From contig NZ_OY775906.1 of NCBI RefSeq assembly GCF_963675065.1, positions 350,001-414,000 on the forward strand: a stretch of 64,000 bases of DNA, in the 5' to 3' direction. The position numbers and the translations under genes are program-made. Under the pieces are notes generated by a model. That model was not told the origin of the DNA. It saw only the letters and a program-made list of their open reading frames with translations, and did no database searches. Source of the DNA: an uncultured Draconibacterium sp. (GTDB lineage: Bacteria; Bacteroidota; Bacteroidia; Bacteroidales; Prolixibacteraceae). Below are positions 17,287 to 24,462 of this stretch, one piece after another (within the stretch, counting starts at the first letter, position 1; every line of letters begins with the position of its first letter).

Positions 17287-17353
17287 ATTGAAATTTTGAG
17301 GTTAATGGGATAAAATAACGTTTCGGAGAAACAAAGAGGAAAGGGCATAGCCC

Positions 17354-17596
17354 ATGGCGTTTGATTATAAAAATCCCAAAGTCAATGATTGGCTGTCCCA
17401 GCCTGACCAATTGCCGGAATATGAAGACAAGGCGAATGAGCTTATCATCAAGGCTTGCGGGAAGTTTCCCTATGAGAGTGTCGGACTGGTCAGCGGTGTT
17501 TTTACCGTTCGCGCCATGATTAAGGCCAATGAAAAGGGCGGCGGCACGGTTATCAGTGAAGAAGAGTTTCTTGAGCGTATTCCAGGAATGTTCTAA
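17354..17596 (+). CDS. Small hypothetical protein
   Basis: An 80-residue soluble protein beginning MAFDYKNPKV. It has no motif I recognise. It is divergent from the coiled-coil protein gene and convergent with the HTH gene, 24 bases away. The length, position and codon use are like those of the small accessory genes of conjugative elements. Its reality as a gene is supported by a full-length frame with good composition and a start near the divergent promoter region. Confidence 0.6.
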   Translation: MAFDYKNPKVNDWLSQPDQLPEYEDKANELIIKACGKFPYESVGLVSGVFTVRAMIKANEKGGGTVISEEEFLERIPGMF

Positions 17597-17620
17597 CTGT
17601 TTCATTGTCGTGCAGATTAT

Positions 17621-17890
17621 TTAGAATGTGTCCTGGGCTTTGCTATCCAGAAATTCCATAATGGAATCACGGTCATAGAGGATGATTTTCTTTTTCGGTT
17701 GGGTGAAACGGATTTTACCCGTATCGCGCATATGTTGGAGCGTGGTTTTGGATTTAATCCCTAACAGTTTCATGGCGGTGTCGCCATCTATCCATTTATC
17801 GTGGGTGATGTTGTTTTTTTCTTTGATGCGCTCGACAACCTGTTCAACCAGAGAGAAGAGCGCTTCACTTTCAAGGCAGATGACTTCCAT
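17621..17890 (-). CDS. Excisionase-family helix-turn-helix protein
   Basis: An 89-residue DNA-binding protein. The C-terminal two thirds fit the HTH_17/MerR-like excisionase domain common in Bacteroidetes integrative elements: KWIDGDTAMKLLGIKSKTTL as the helix-turn-helix, then RFTQPKKKIILYDRDSIMEF as the wing and last helix. The N-terminal 35 residues form one amphipathic helix. Such proteins act as recombination directionality factors or regulators of transfer genes. No integrase is nearby, so which role applies is open. Confidence 0.85.
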   Translation of the reverse strand: MEVICLESEALFSLVEQVVERIKEKNNITHDKWIDGDTAMKLLGIKSKTTLQHMRDTGKIRFTQPKKKIILYDRDSIMEFLDSKAQDTF

Positions 17891-17991
17891 TCGGGTGCAT
17901 TTTGGTTCGTACTAAAAGTATGGAAAAACAAATGCCGCCTTGCGTAAAAACGACAAGGGCGGCATTCAATTTAACATTATAATAAAATAGG

Positions 17992-18327
17992 TTATTGTCG
18001 GTTTTTGATACACCTGACGTTTAACCCGTCTTAGCGGTTTATTGTTTCCATTAATGCATAAGAGCGATCATACATAACTCTCATGAACCAGCATTGATCA
18101 ACCCACTGGCTTTTATCTTTTGTCCAGAAATAGGCGATTTCTCCTTTATAGTCGGCATCGCCATATATTCTTCTTCCGGCTGGTAGAGCAGTAAAACCCG
18201 TGCTGTTCGTTGCCGTCGTGTTCGGATATAGCCAGTGGTTTGTTCCGATTTCTTTCAACTGGCCGCCAGGCAAACTGGAAAATCCGTCTCCTCCTAGATA
18301 ATTGATGAGTGTTTCATAAATTGTTTT
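17992..18327 (-). pseudogene. FISUMP-domain protein remnant
   Basis: Translated on the minus strand, about 18327 down to 17992 gives a C-terminal FISUMP domain (Fibrobacter succinogenes major paralogous domain, a surface-protein module). ETLINYLGGDGFSSLPGGQL is followed by KEIGTNHWLYPNTTATNSTG and FTALPAGRRIYGDADYKGE. The normal end, DGLNVRCIKN, is still there but lies after an in-frame TAA (next to the INR codons). An in-frame stop also cuts the domain upstream at 18328-18330, and the N-terminal half, including any signal peptide, is gone. It is a decayed fragment of a secreted or surface protein. Confidence 0.75.
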
Positions 18328-18410
18328 TTACTTGGTTATTCAGATATAAATTTTCCTTTTGAAGAATTCTTTTCAAATTCCTGTCATGGGGTACTCTGAT
18401 GGGGTTTTTA

Positions 18411-18827
18411 TTACAAATCATATTCAATATTATCCAGTGATCTTCTTACCAGATTACAGGTTCTTCGATGGTATAGATACACGATAACAAAATATGCTGG
18501 AATTAAGGCCGGGCCTATAATAATGATAAGAAGCATAATAGAAAGTATGACCAACCCGATTAAAATCGCTTTTCCGCCCTTTGTCTTGACAGAGATTTCT
18601 ATGTCAACATCGTTTCCATTTTGCTTGATAAATCCTTCAATAACGACCGAGGAAACATAGGCGTTCTGGGTCTTTTGTTTTATGTCAAAATCATTTACGG
18701 ATATCCTGCCTTTGGGGGAGATATTGGTGTTACCCACTTTGACATTCAGTTCGTTTCGAACGATAGAGATAATTTTATCAAAAGTCTGATTGCTCTTATA
18801 CGATTTTGAGATTCTGGTTTTATACAT
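18411..18827 (-). CDS. Hypothetical protein with two C-terminal membrane helices
   Basis: A 138-residue protein from ATG 18827; a longer frame to 18986 overlaps the next gene and begins with untypical sequence. Residues 1-85 are a soluble strand-rich domain (KGRISVNDFDIK, VVIEGFIKQNGNDVDIEISV). About residues 87-122 form a long hydrophobic hairpin of two helices, and the tail is basic. No family is recognised. It is on the same strand as two lipoprotein genes and an outer-membrane barrel gene and may belong to the same envelope cluster. Confidence 0.6.
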   Translation of the reverse strand: MYKTRISKSYKSNQTFDKIISIVRNELNVKVGNTNISPKGRISVNDFDIKQKTQNAYVSSVVIEGFIKQNGNDVDIEISVKTKGGKAILIGLVILSIMLLIIIIGPALIPAYFVIVYLYHRRTCNLVRRSLDNIEYDL

Positions 18828-18978
18828 GATTATTCGTTTGAAAGGATGTTTAATGGACACAATCATCCGTTTGTGCCTTTTTACTTGAATTTTTCCTCCA
18901 TTGCTGCACTTTCCCTTTTGGTTTGTTGTGATAAACAGCCCAAAAGAATTCGGGCAACAATGAAGGAGAATAGGGGAC

Positions 18979-19461
18979 TTACTCAATCTTTTTTAGATAG
19001 TAATGACCTTCTTCAAGATTCTCTCTCAGCTTGGTTTCAAAGCCCTGGATAAGCGTATCAACCTTTGCTTTGTCTGCTTCGGAAAAGTTTCCCCCGACAT
19101 AAGAGCTGATACGTAACGTTTGTTTGTTTTCATCGTCGTCCCATGTAATCGATGCGGACAGCCCCGAGAAAGAATATTTTCCAAAGTATTCCTGTAATTT
19201 ATTACTTTCTCCGGTTTCCCACGAAATCATTTCCGGTGTTTGACTTTCTACCGTGTAGCCCAACTGTGCACCAACAGCCGCAAATGCGCTTATCAGTTCA
19301 CTTTTTGAGGTCAAATTAGTTTCGTAATCATAGGAAAAACTTTTTGACTCGATATCCCCATTGACCGTATGTCCGACTAATGATGCCGTGTTCAACATAC
19401 CGCAACGGGTGAGGGAAAACGCCATGATGGCGATAATCGTTATTTTAAAGAGTGTTTTCAT
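18979..19461 (-). CDS. Probable lipoprotein of unknown function
   Basis: A 160-residue protein with an export signal (MKTLFKITIIAIMAFSLTRC) whose Cys20 could be lipidated, although the LTRC box is not ideal. The mature part (about 140 residues) contains a strand-rich domain with the sequence SASITWDDDENKQTLRISSY. It is part of a minus-strand run of envelope genes: barrel protein, lipoprotein, this one, then the two-helix protein. The gaps are 12-21 bases upstream, so the first three are probably one operon. I do not recognise the family. Confidence 0.72.
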   Translation of the reverse strand: MKTLFKITIIAIMAFSLTRCGMLNTASLVGHTVNGDIESKSFSYDYETNLTSKSELISAFAAVGAQLGYTVESQTPEMISWETGESNKLQEYFGKYSFSGLSASITWDDDENKQTLRISSYVGGNFSEADKAKVDTLIQGFETKLRENLEEGHYYLKKIE

Positions 19462-19472
19462 TATGAGATGAT

Positions 19473-20036
19473 TTAGAATTGATGTTCAATTGTGATATTT
19501 TTAACAAGGCCTTCACAGCCTGAGACAACAACAGAGTGAACATTGTCAAGCTGTGTATCAAAGATGAGGGTTTCCATGGTGGCGACATCCGTATTCTCTT
19601 TAAAGGCAATTTGATTGCTTTCGCTATCATAAAGGGCAACCCGATTATGCCCCCAGTCACCCAGTGTTACACTGATTTTTTCTATTGTTCCAAGCTGGGT
19701 TAAATCGACAACCAGTCGCCCCGTGCAAATCCACAAAGAGCCTCGTTCAATATTAAAGTCTCCCACAGGTTCAATTTCGTTCAAGAAACAGCACGCTTGA
19801 GACGAACTTCCACACTCGCCTTCGTGGCCGTAGGACGACTCCAGTGTTAACGCCATGTTGTCACGGGTAAAATGTTGTCCACACTCTGTTTCTTTGATAT
19901 CTAAATCTTCAAAAGTTAGTGCAGTTACTTGTGTTTTTGTTTCTTCTTCATCGTCGCTGCAACCATTGAACACGAACATCAAGCCGCTGATTAGGCACAT
20001 TGCCAACAGCGTTTTTCGTAAGATATGTGTATTCAT
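19473..20036 (-). CDS. Cysteine-containing lipoprotein of unknown function
   Basis: A 187-residue lipoprotein: a hydrophobic signal ending in MFVFNGCSDD gives a good lipobox with the acidic +2/+3 residues common in Bacteroidetes surface lipoproteins. The mature part has several paired cysteines (a CGSSSQACC cluster and later SLWICTG and SGCEG) and a strand pattern like small carbohydrate- or ligand-binding beta-sandwiches (VDLTQLGTIEKISVTLGDWG, then RVALYDSESNQI). No family name is certain. Lipid anchoring plus a neighbouring barrel suggests a cell-envelope role. Confidence 0.75.
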   Translation of the reverse strand: MNTHILRKTLLAMCLISGLMFVFNGCSDDEEETKTQVTALTFEDLDIKETECGQHFTRDNMALTLESSYGHEGECGSSSQACCFLNEIEPVGDFNIERGSLWICTGRLVVDLTQLGTIEKISVTLGDWGHNRVALYDSESNQIAFKENTDVATMETLIFDTQLDNVHSVVVSGCEGLVKNITIEHQF

Positions 20037-20057
20037 AATAAATGTGATTTTAGGTGA

Positions 20058-20606
20058 TTAATTAAGCGCGATCATTACGCCGAAGCTTAGAACAAAGGGG
20101 TCATAATCTCCGAACATATCCTGAACCTCGAAAAACAATTTTCCGAACTTAACTTGATAATCCATACCAACACCAAGGCTCAATGACATATCATTGGCGG
20201 TTTCAGTTACGGATTGCCCCATCCCCGAAGCCTCTACTTTGACGTGGTTATAACTCAATCCGCCCAAAGCATAAGTCTTTAATCCGGGATGATTGAGAAA
20301 ATCAAAAAGATAATGTACCTGGGCGTTATAGGTTGTTACGTATGCTTTTGCCTCTATGCCGCTGTCGGTTTCTTTGTATGGGAAATTGATATTGATATTC
20401 GGTGCTAGACGAAAATTGTCGTTCAGGTAATAATAAAACCGTCCGTTGATGCCAGTAAAATCATACTCGCCATTACTGCTGCCGGTATTAATATCGAACT
20501 TGATAGCACCACCGGCTTCCATTTTGTTTTGGGAATAAGAAATAGACGATGCAACAACTAGCATCATTAAAGCGATAAAAAATATTCTTGAATTCATTTG
20601 TGTCAT
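20058..20606 (-). CDS. Small outer-membrane beta-barrel protein
   Basis: A 182-residue protein (or 179 from the ATG at 20597). The first 25 residues are a signal peptide ending ASSISYSQ. The rest alternates polar and hydrophobic residues with regular Tyr/Phe girdles (GRFYYYLNDNFRLAPNINI, YNAQVHYLFDFL, LKTYALGGLSYNHVKVEA) and ends in a strand FVLSFGVMIALN, as in eight-stranded OMP_b-brl porin-like proteins. It is the first gene of the envelope cluster and follows the gap that holds the three hairpin RNAs. It probably sits in the outer membrane; a transport or adhesion role cannot be chosen. Confidence 0.82.
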   Translation of the reverse strand: MTQMNSRIFFIALMMLVVASSISYSQNKMEAGGAIKFDINTGSSNGEYDFTGINGRFYYYLNDNFRLAPNININFPYKETDSGIEAKAYVTTYNAQVHYLFDFLNHPGLKTYALGGLSYNHVKVEASGMGQSVTETANDMSLSLGVGMDYQVKFGKLFFEVQDMFGDYDPFVLSFGVMIALN

Positions 20607-20737
20607 TTAAATGTGAATAAAATTGATTAAATAATCAGGGTTTGTCGGGGAAGAGACATAAATCGTCTTTTGTCCCAGGGCATTCACGGGGGGCGGTTTG
20701 GATAAGTGGATGGTATGGCTACGGATTGATTTGGCAT

Positions 20738-20820
20738 AAAAAAAGCGTGGAGCTTAACTCTGTTTTACATTGAGGTATCGCCAAACACCTTTCCTACAAA
20801 CAGAAACTAAGCCCACGCCA
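20738..20820 (-). ncRNA. Candidate structured RNA, copy A (minus strand)
   Basis: Read on the minus strand, GGCGTGGGCTTAG at the right end pairs with the sequence ending CTCCACGC next to a seven-T tail (20744-20738). The core between them has GTAGGA, TTGGCGA and CAATGT in that order, flanked by TCTGTTT and AAACAGA that pair with each other; AGGT and ACCT form an inner stem around the TTGGCGA. The same core occurs in copies B and C, in the other direction. The T tail makes the 3' end look like an intrinsic terminator, so this may be a free small RNA. Confidence 0.6.
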
Positions 20821-20840
20821 TATCGTATAATATGCCGTGA

Positions 20841-20926
20841 GCATTAGTAGGACTGCCTTTCTGCGTAGGAATTGGAAAATTGGCGATTTTCAATGTTACA
20901 GAAAGTCGTTTTTACTAATGTTCTTT
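20841..20926 (+). ncRNA. Candidate structured RNA, copy B (plus strand)
   Basis: CATTAGTA and TACTAATG form the outer arms and CTTTCTG with CAGAAAG the inner ones. The core is GTAGGA, nine bases, TTGGCGA, four bases, CAATGT, the same block order as in copies A and C. The 3' end runs into TTCTTTTATC. It lies 20 bases from copy A and points the opposite way. Confidence 0.6.
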
Positions 20927-21179
20927 TATCTTATGTTTTTTATTCTAAATATATTCTCTTTTTAATTCGATTACAAAAGTAAGATTTCTGGTAATGATTC
21001 AAAATAAAAATGAGTGATAATCCGTGTTAATTGACTCTTGTTCAGTGTTTTTGATGGTGAATGTGCTAATAGTGAATAGATTACTTTCATTATAAATGAA
21101 TCTTATTTTTTATTTTACACAGTCCCAATGTTGTCTTATTACCACTTGTTTTTTCTTTCTAATAAATACAAGCAAAAAA

Positions 21180-21255
21180 AATTAGTTATCGAACTTTCTG
21201 TGTAGGATTATAGTTTGGCGAATTACAATGTACAGAAAGTTGAAACTAATTTTCT
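21180..21255 (+). ncRNA. Candidate structured RNA, copy C (plus strand)
   Basis: AATTAGTT (near 21180) pairs with AAACTAATT (near 21244), and AACTTTCTGT with ACAGAAAGTT forms a perfect ten-base inner stem. The core is GTAGGA, seven bases, TTGGCGA, four bases, CAATGT. The 3' side is T-rich (TTTTCTTTTG). The outer arms differ in sequence from copies A and B while the core is the same, as expected of a structured RNA kept by selection. Confidence 0.6.
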
Positions 21256-21385
21256 TTTGTTTTTTAATTTCGTTTAATGTATTAGCTATACATATTTTTT
21301 TTATTAATAATTTGTTTCCTTACAAAAAAAATAATTAAAAGTTCCATATGCAATACTTACTAATAAGTATTTTTACTTAAAAATA

Positions 21386-22138
21386 ATGGACATAGGTGAA
21401 AAATTATTAGTGAAAAATGACATATGTTTGGTAATGTTGCATGGTAATTCTCTTGATCCAACCATTTTTAATCCCATAATCAAAGAGATAGTTGAAAAGG
21501 TTAAGGTTGCTACATTTTGTTTGCCAGGGCATGGGAATACGCCAAAGCTAGAGAATTATAAATTTGATGAACTAGGCTGTAGTGTTATTGAGCGTATAAA
21601 TAAAATCGCTGGAAAAAAAATTGTTTTTGCGCATTCTCTTGGTGGACATCTTATCCTTCAAAATCTTGAGAAACTTTCAGGCATTAAGCATGTTATTTGT
21701 GTTGGAACTCCTCCTTTACGTAGTATTAAGGATATGTCAACTGCTTTCACTCAAATAGGTGCGTTAATGTACAAAGAGAAATGGGAAGATAGTGAACTCG
21801 ATGAAATTATTAGCAGCCTGACCCAAAATAATCAGCAGTTAATCCGTGAAGTATTAATTAAAAGTGACCCCGGATTTAGAAAAGCACTAAATGATGCCAG
21901 TAATTTTGAGAATTTTAAAAATGAAATAGAGAATCTTCAAAAAACCAAGTTCAAAGTTTCGTTGGTTTTTTCAAATGATGATAAATATATTGATATCGAA
22001 TATTGTCAAAATATGGAGACTCTTATTGAAAACGAAAATGTAGAATGCGTTTTTTTGCCTCATGGAGGACATTTACCCTTCTTTAATTATCCAGTGGACT
22101 TCTTCCGGTTAATGAATGAGTTGTTGACCAGTGCATAG
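21386..22138 (+). CDS. Alpha/beta-hydrolase
   Basis: A 250-residue alpha/beta-hydrolase fold protein with no signal peptide. The oxyanion-side motif is VMLHGNSLD near residue 17, the nucleophile elbow is FAHSLGGHL with its serine, and the final histidine lies in LPHGGHLPFF; the acid is probably the aspartate in FSNDDKYID. Such enzymes hydrolyse esters, lactones or C-C bonds; no closer function is visible. The stop is two bases from the stop of the converging PAS-LuxR gene. It lies downstream of hairpin copy C, whose 3' end is about 130 bases before the ATG. Confidence 0.82.
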   Translation: MDIGEKLLVKNDICLVMLHGNSLDPTIFNPIIKEIVEKVKVATFCLPGHGNTPKLENYKFDELGCSVIERINKIAGKKIVFAHSLGGHLILQNLEKLSGIKHVICVGTPPLRSIKDMSTAFTQIGALMYKEKWEDSELDEIISSLTQNNQQLIREVLIKSDPGFRKALNDASNFENFKNEIENLQKTKFKVSLVFSNDDKYIDIEYCQNMETLIENENVECVFLPHGGHLPFFNYPVDFFRLMNELLTSA

Positions 22139-22140
22139 TG

Positions 22141-22869
22141 TTATACTCGTCCTTTAAATGTCTCATCAAGCAACTCTTGGATATTTCCTGTTGATGTTTT
22201 ATTAATTATATTTTGTCGATGTTTATTTACGGTAAAGTTGCTTATGTTTAGTTTTTCTCCTATTTGTTTAGTTGTGTTTCCTTCTGCAATGAGTTGTAGA
22301 ACTTCAAATTCACGGGGAGTAAGTTTTTTCCACTTTGTTTTTATCAATTCATTTCTAAGCTGAGTAAAATCCAAAGATGTATGTTCTTTAAGAAAAAACG
22401 AAGAGTTCATTTTATAGGTAAGCCCCAGAGCTGTAACATCCGTGCATACACTAAACGTTCTTTCCAGTTTTTTCTCATATTCTAAAATAGTTGATTGTCG
22501 TAATATATGGACATATTTCCCATTTTTTGCCTTTATTCTGAATAAGACAGTAAATTGTGCGCCAAAAGGTTTTTCGAAAATCTTTTCGTTTGCAGAATCT
22601 ATACATTGTATAGATGTTGTAAAAATTAATTTCCGGTCAATAGGGTGTAGCTTGTCATAGTATAGGTCTAATGTGAATTCATCACATTGGTACCCTAAAA
22701 CCCTGTCAACTCCTTGAACATGCTCTAGTTTTCCCGTTCTATGATTATGCACGTAGCTATATTGAAGAGGCATTAGAGGATAAGCAAACTTATCCAGATG
22801 AGAGCTGTTTTTCTCTTTTAACAAGTCAAGACGAAGTTTTTTAAAATAGGCTTTTTCTATTTCATTCAT
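22141..22869 (-). CDS. PAS-domain LuxR-type transcriptional regulator
   Basis: A 242-residue cytoplasmic regulator. The first 150 residues are a PAS-like sensor (HNHRTGKLEHVQGVDRVLGY, FTVLFRIKAKNGKYVHI), and the C-terminus is a LuxR/GerE helix-turn-helix (KLTPREFEVLQLIAEGNTTK, then NISNFTVNKHRQNIINK). There is no receiver domain, so the signal is likely a small ligand or redox change sensed by the PAS part. It converges with the hydrolase gene and is the last gene before tRNA-Pro. Targets are unknown. Confidence 0.85.
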   Translation of the reverse strand: MNEIEKAYFKKLRLDLLKEKNSSHLDKFAYPLMPLQYSYVHNHRTGKLEHVQGVDRVLGYQCDEFTLDLYYDKLHPIDRKLIFTTSIQCIDSANEKIFEKPFGAQFTVLFRIKAKNGKYVHILRQSTILEYEKKLERTFSVCTDVTALGLTYKMNSSFFLKEHTSLDFTQLRNELIKTKWKKLTPREFEVLQLIAEGNTTKQIGEKLNISNFTVNKHRQNIINKTSTGNIQELLDETFKGRV

Positions 22870-23133
22870 TGTATTTGGACTTTATTTGGTATCAGAAGTT
22901 CGCTTATAAAAGTATAAAGTTTATGTGAAAAAGGAAGGAATATAGAGCTTTATTGAAGAGATGGTAAAACGAATTTAGAAAATATAAATGCTCATAATAC
23001 GGTAATTGAGATTTGAGATAGTGCCAATGTTAAGCCAATGTAATGCCGACAAAAAAAGAATAATTTTTTTCATAAGGAATAAAAGGGGCGTAATCGGAAA
23101 GGTGATTTACTTGCAAATAGCTTGCAAATAAAA
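22870..23133. other. Non-coding right margin of the accessory region
   Basis: About 264 A/T-rich bases with no credible gene. It contains a 9-base tandem direct repeat, TTGCAAATA at 23111-23119 and 23122-23130 (period 11), and a smaller repeat GCCAATGT near 23022-23042. Repeats of this kind near an attachment site can be arm-type integrase sites, but no integrase is available to test this. Confidence 0.4.
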
Positions 23134-23165
23134 AAAGAGTTACAAAAATAATTTTGTAACTCTTT
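23134..23165 (-). terminator. Terminator of the tRNA-Ser/tRNA-Pro transcript
   Basis: AAAGAGTTACAAAA (23134-23147) and TTTTGTAACTCTTT (23152-23165) are a perfect 14-base inverted repeat, ten bases after the tRNA-Pro 3' end. On the minus strand a T run follows. Confidence 0.85.
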
Positions 23166-23175
23166 GATTTTCAAG

Positions 23176-23250
23176 TCGGGATACCAGGATTCGAACCTGG
23201 GACCCCCTGCTCCCAAAGCAGGTGCGCTAACCGGACTGCGCTACATCCCG
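23176..23250 (-). tRNA. tRNA-Pro(TGG)
   Basis: Cloverleaf on the minus strand: acceptor CGGGATG with TATCCCG, anticodon stem CCTGC/GCAGG with loop TTTGGGA giving anticodon TGG, and TTCGAAT in the T loop. No CCA is encoded. Its 3' end faces the accessory region, which makes it a candidate attachment site. Confidence 0.96.
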
Positions 23251-23261
23251 AATTTATTTAT

Positions 23262-23351
<90 letters not shown>

Positions 23352-23748
23352 AAAAGATGATTAAAGTTGCTAAATCTCCCTCGCCTCTCAGCGTTGGTAT
23401 TTAAAACTTAATCAGTTTTTAAAAAGAACGTTGTTGCTTTGTTAAAGCGTGTGCAAAAGTAGAAATTGTTTTTACACTGACAAAGAAAAATGAAAAAAAA
23501 TGGCAAAAAAAAATGAATTCGTGTTTTGCGGTGTAAACGAATGGCGATAGGGGATTGAGCCGTTTAAACTTGAATTTTTTGTGCGTCTTTTTATGTGGTT
23601 AAAAACCAGATAGTTTCATTGGGGGCTTCTGGAAAGTTGATAGGTGGCTTATAAAAGCGGAGTGGTTTGTTTAATATTCTGTTTTTATAGATTAAACAAA
23701 ATAGTTTTTGGTCTGTTTATTAACTCGTAGAAACTAGAAACAGAAATT
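23352..23748. other. Intergenic region between tRNA-Ser and folE
   Basis: 397 bases. The first 130 hold the tRNA promoter (minus). The rest must hold the folE promoter, but no clear TTTG/TANNTTTG pair is visible on the plus strand. There is no coding frame worth reporting. Confidence 0.4.
23454..23484 (-). promoter_or_regulatory. Bacteroidetes-type promoter of tRNA-Ser/tRNA-Pro
   Basis: On the minus strand TTTG (23484-23481) is followed after exactly 19 bases by TACTTTTG (23461-23454). This is the -33/-7 pair of Bacteroidetes promoters, about 100 bases before the tRNA-Ser 5' end. The same boxes and spacing occur before the SRP RNA. Confidence 0.8.
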
Positions 23749-24462
23749 ATGAGTTACAGAGAAGAAATAATATTTACCAATACCGGAAATGGAAGGAATG
23801 GTAAAACAAACGGACATGATAATCATGAGACAATAGGCGATAATCACATTGCAACATCTATCGATACTCCGATGCGCGATGACGCTTTCGAGCTGAGCGA
23901 TGAACGGAAAATGGAAATTATTGAAGATAAGTTTCGCGATATAATGGAAACAATGGGGCTCGATTTGAAAGATGACAGTTTGAGTGGAACACCACATCGT
24001 GTAGCCAAAATGTTTGTAACGGAAATATTCAACGGATTAAATCCAGCCAATAAACCGAAAGTCTCTGTTTTCGAAAATAAATTCAAATACGGTGAAATGT
24101 TGGTAGAAAAGAACATCAACATGAATTCCACGTGCGAACATCATTTTCTGCCGATAGTAGGGAAAGCACACGTAGCATACATTTCATCAGGCGAAGTAAT
24201 CGGATTGAGCAAAATTAACCGTATTGTCGACTATTTTGCACGTCGCCCGCAGGTGCAGGAACGTTTAACAGTGCAGATTGCCAACGAGCTAAAAACCATA
24301 CTTAAAACCGATGATGTGGCCGTTGTAATCGATGCCAAACACATGTGTGTATCGTCGCGCGGAATTCAGGATGAAAGCAGCAGTACCGTTACTGCCGAAT
24401 ATTCCGGTAAATTTAAAGACAAAAGCGTTCGCGAAGAGTTCCTGAAATATGTAGAGCTTTAA
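23749..24462 (+). CDS. folE: GTP cyclohydrolase I
   Basis: A 237-residue cytoplasmic enzyme converting GTP to dihydroneopterin triphosphate, the first step of folate synthesis. The zinc ligands are Cys129 and His132 in STCEHHFLP and Cys199 in KHMCVSSRG. GLSKINRIVDYFARRPQVQE carries the GTP-binding loop. The C-terminal 185 residues match the family; the first 45 are a Gly/Asn/His-rich extension that is poorly conserved in other FolE proteins. The gene overlaps the end of the converging PQQ-propeller gene by four bases. Confidence 0.95.
   Translation: MSYREEIIFTNTGNGRNGKTNGHDNHETIGDNHIATSIDTPMRDDAFELSDERKMEIIEDKFRDIMETMGLDLKDDSLSGTPHRVAKMFVTEIFNGLNPANKPKVSVFENKFKYGEMLVEKNINMNSTCEHHFLPIVGKAHVAYISSGEVIGLSKINRIVDYFARRPQVQERLTVQIANELKTILKTDDVAVVIDAKHMCVSSRGIQDESSSTVTAEYSGKFKDKSVREEFLKYVEL

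Noticed and set aside
20738..21255. The three hairpins as integron attC sites or retron RNAs
   Set aside because: attC sites keep outer R/L boxes and vary in the loop; here the core is conserved and the arms vary. No integron integrase or reverse transcriptase is in the window.
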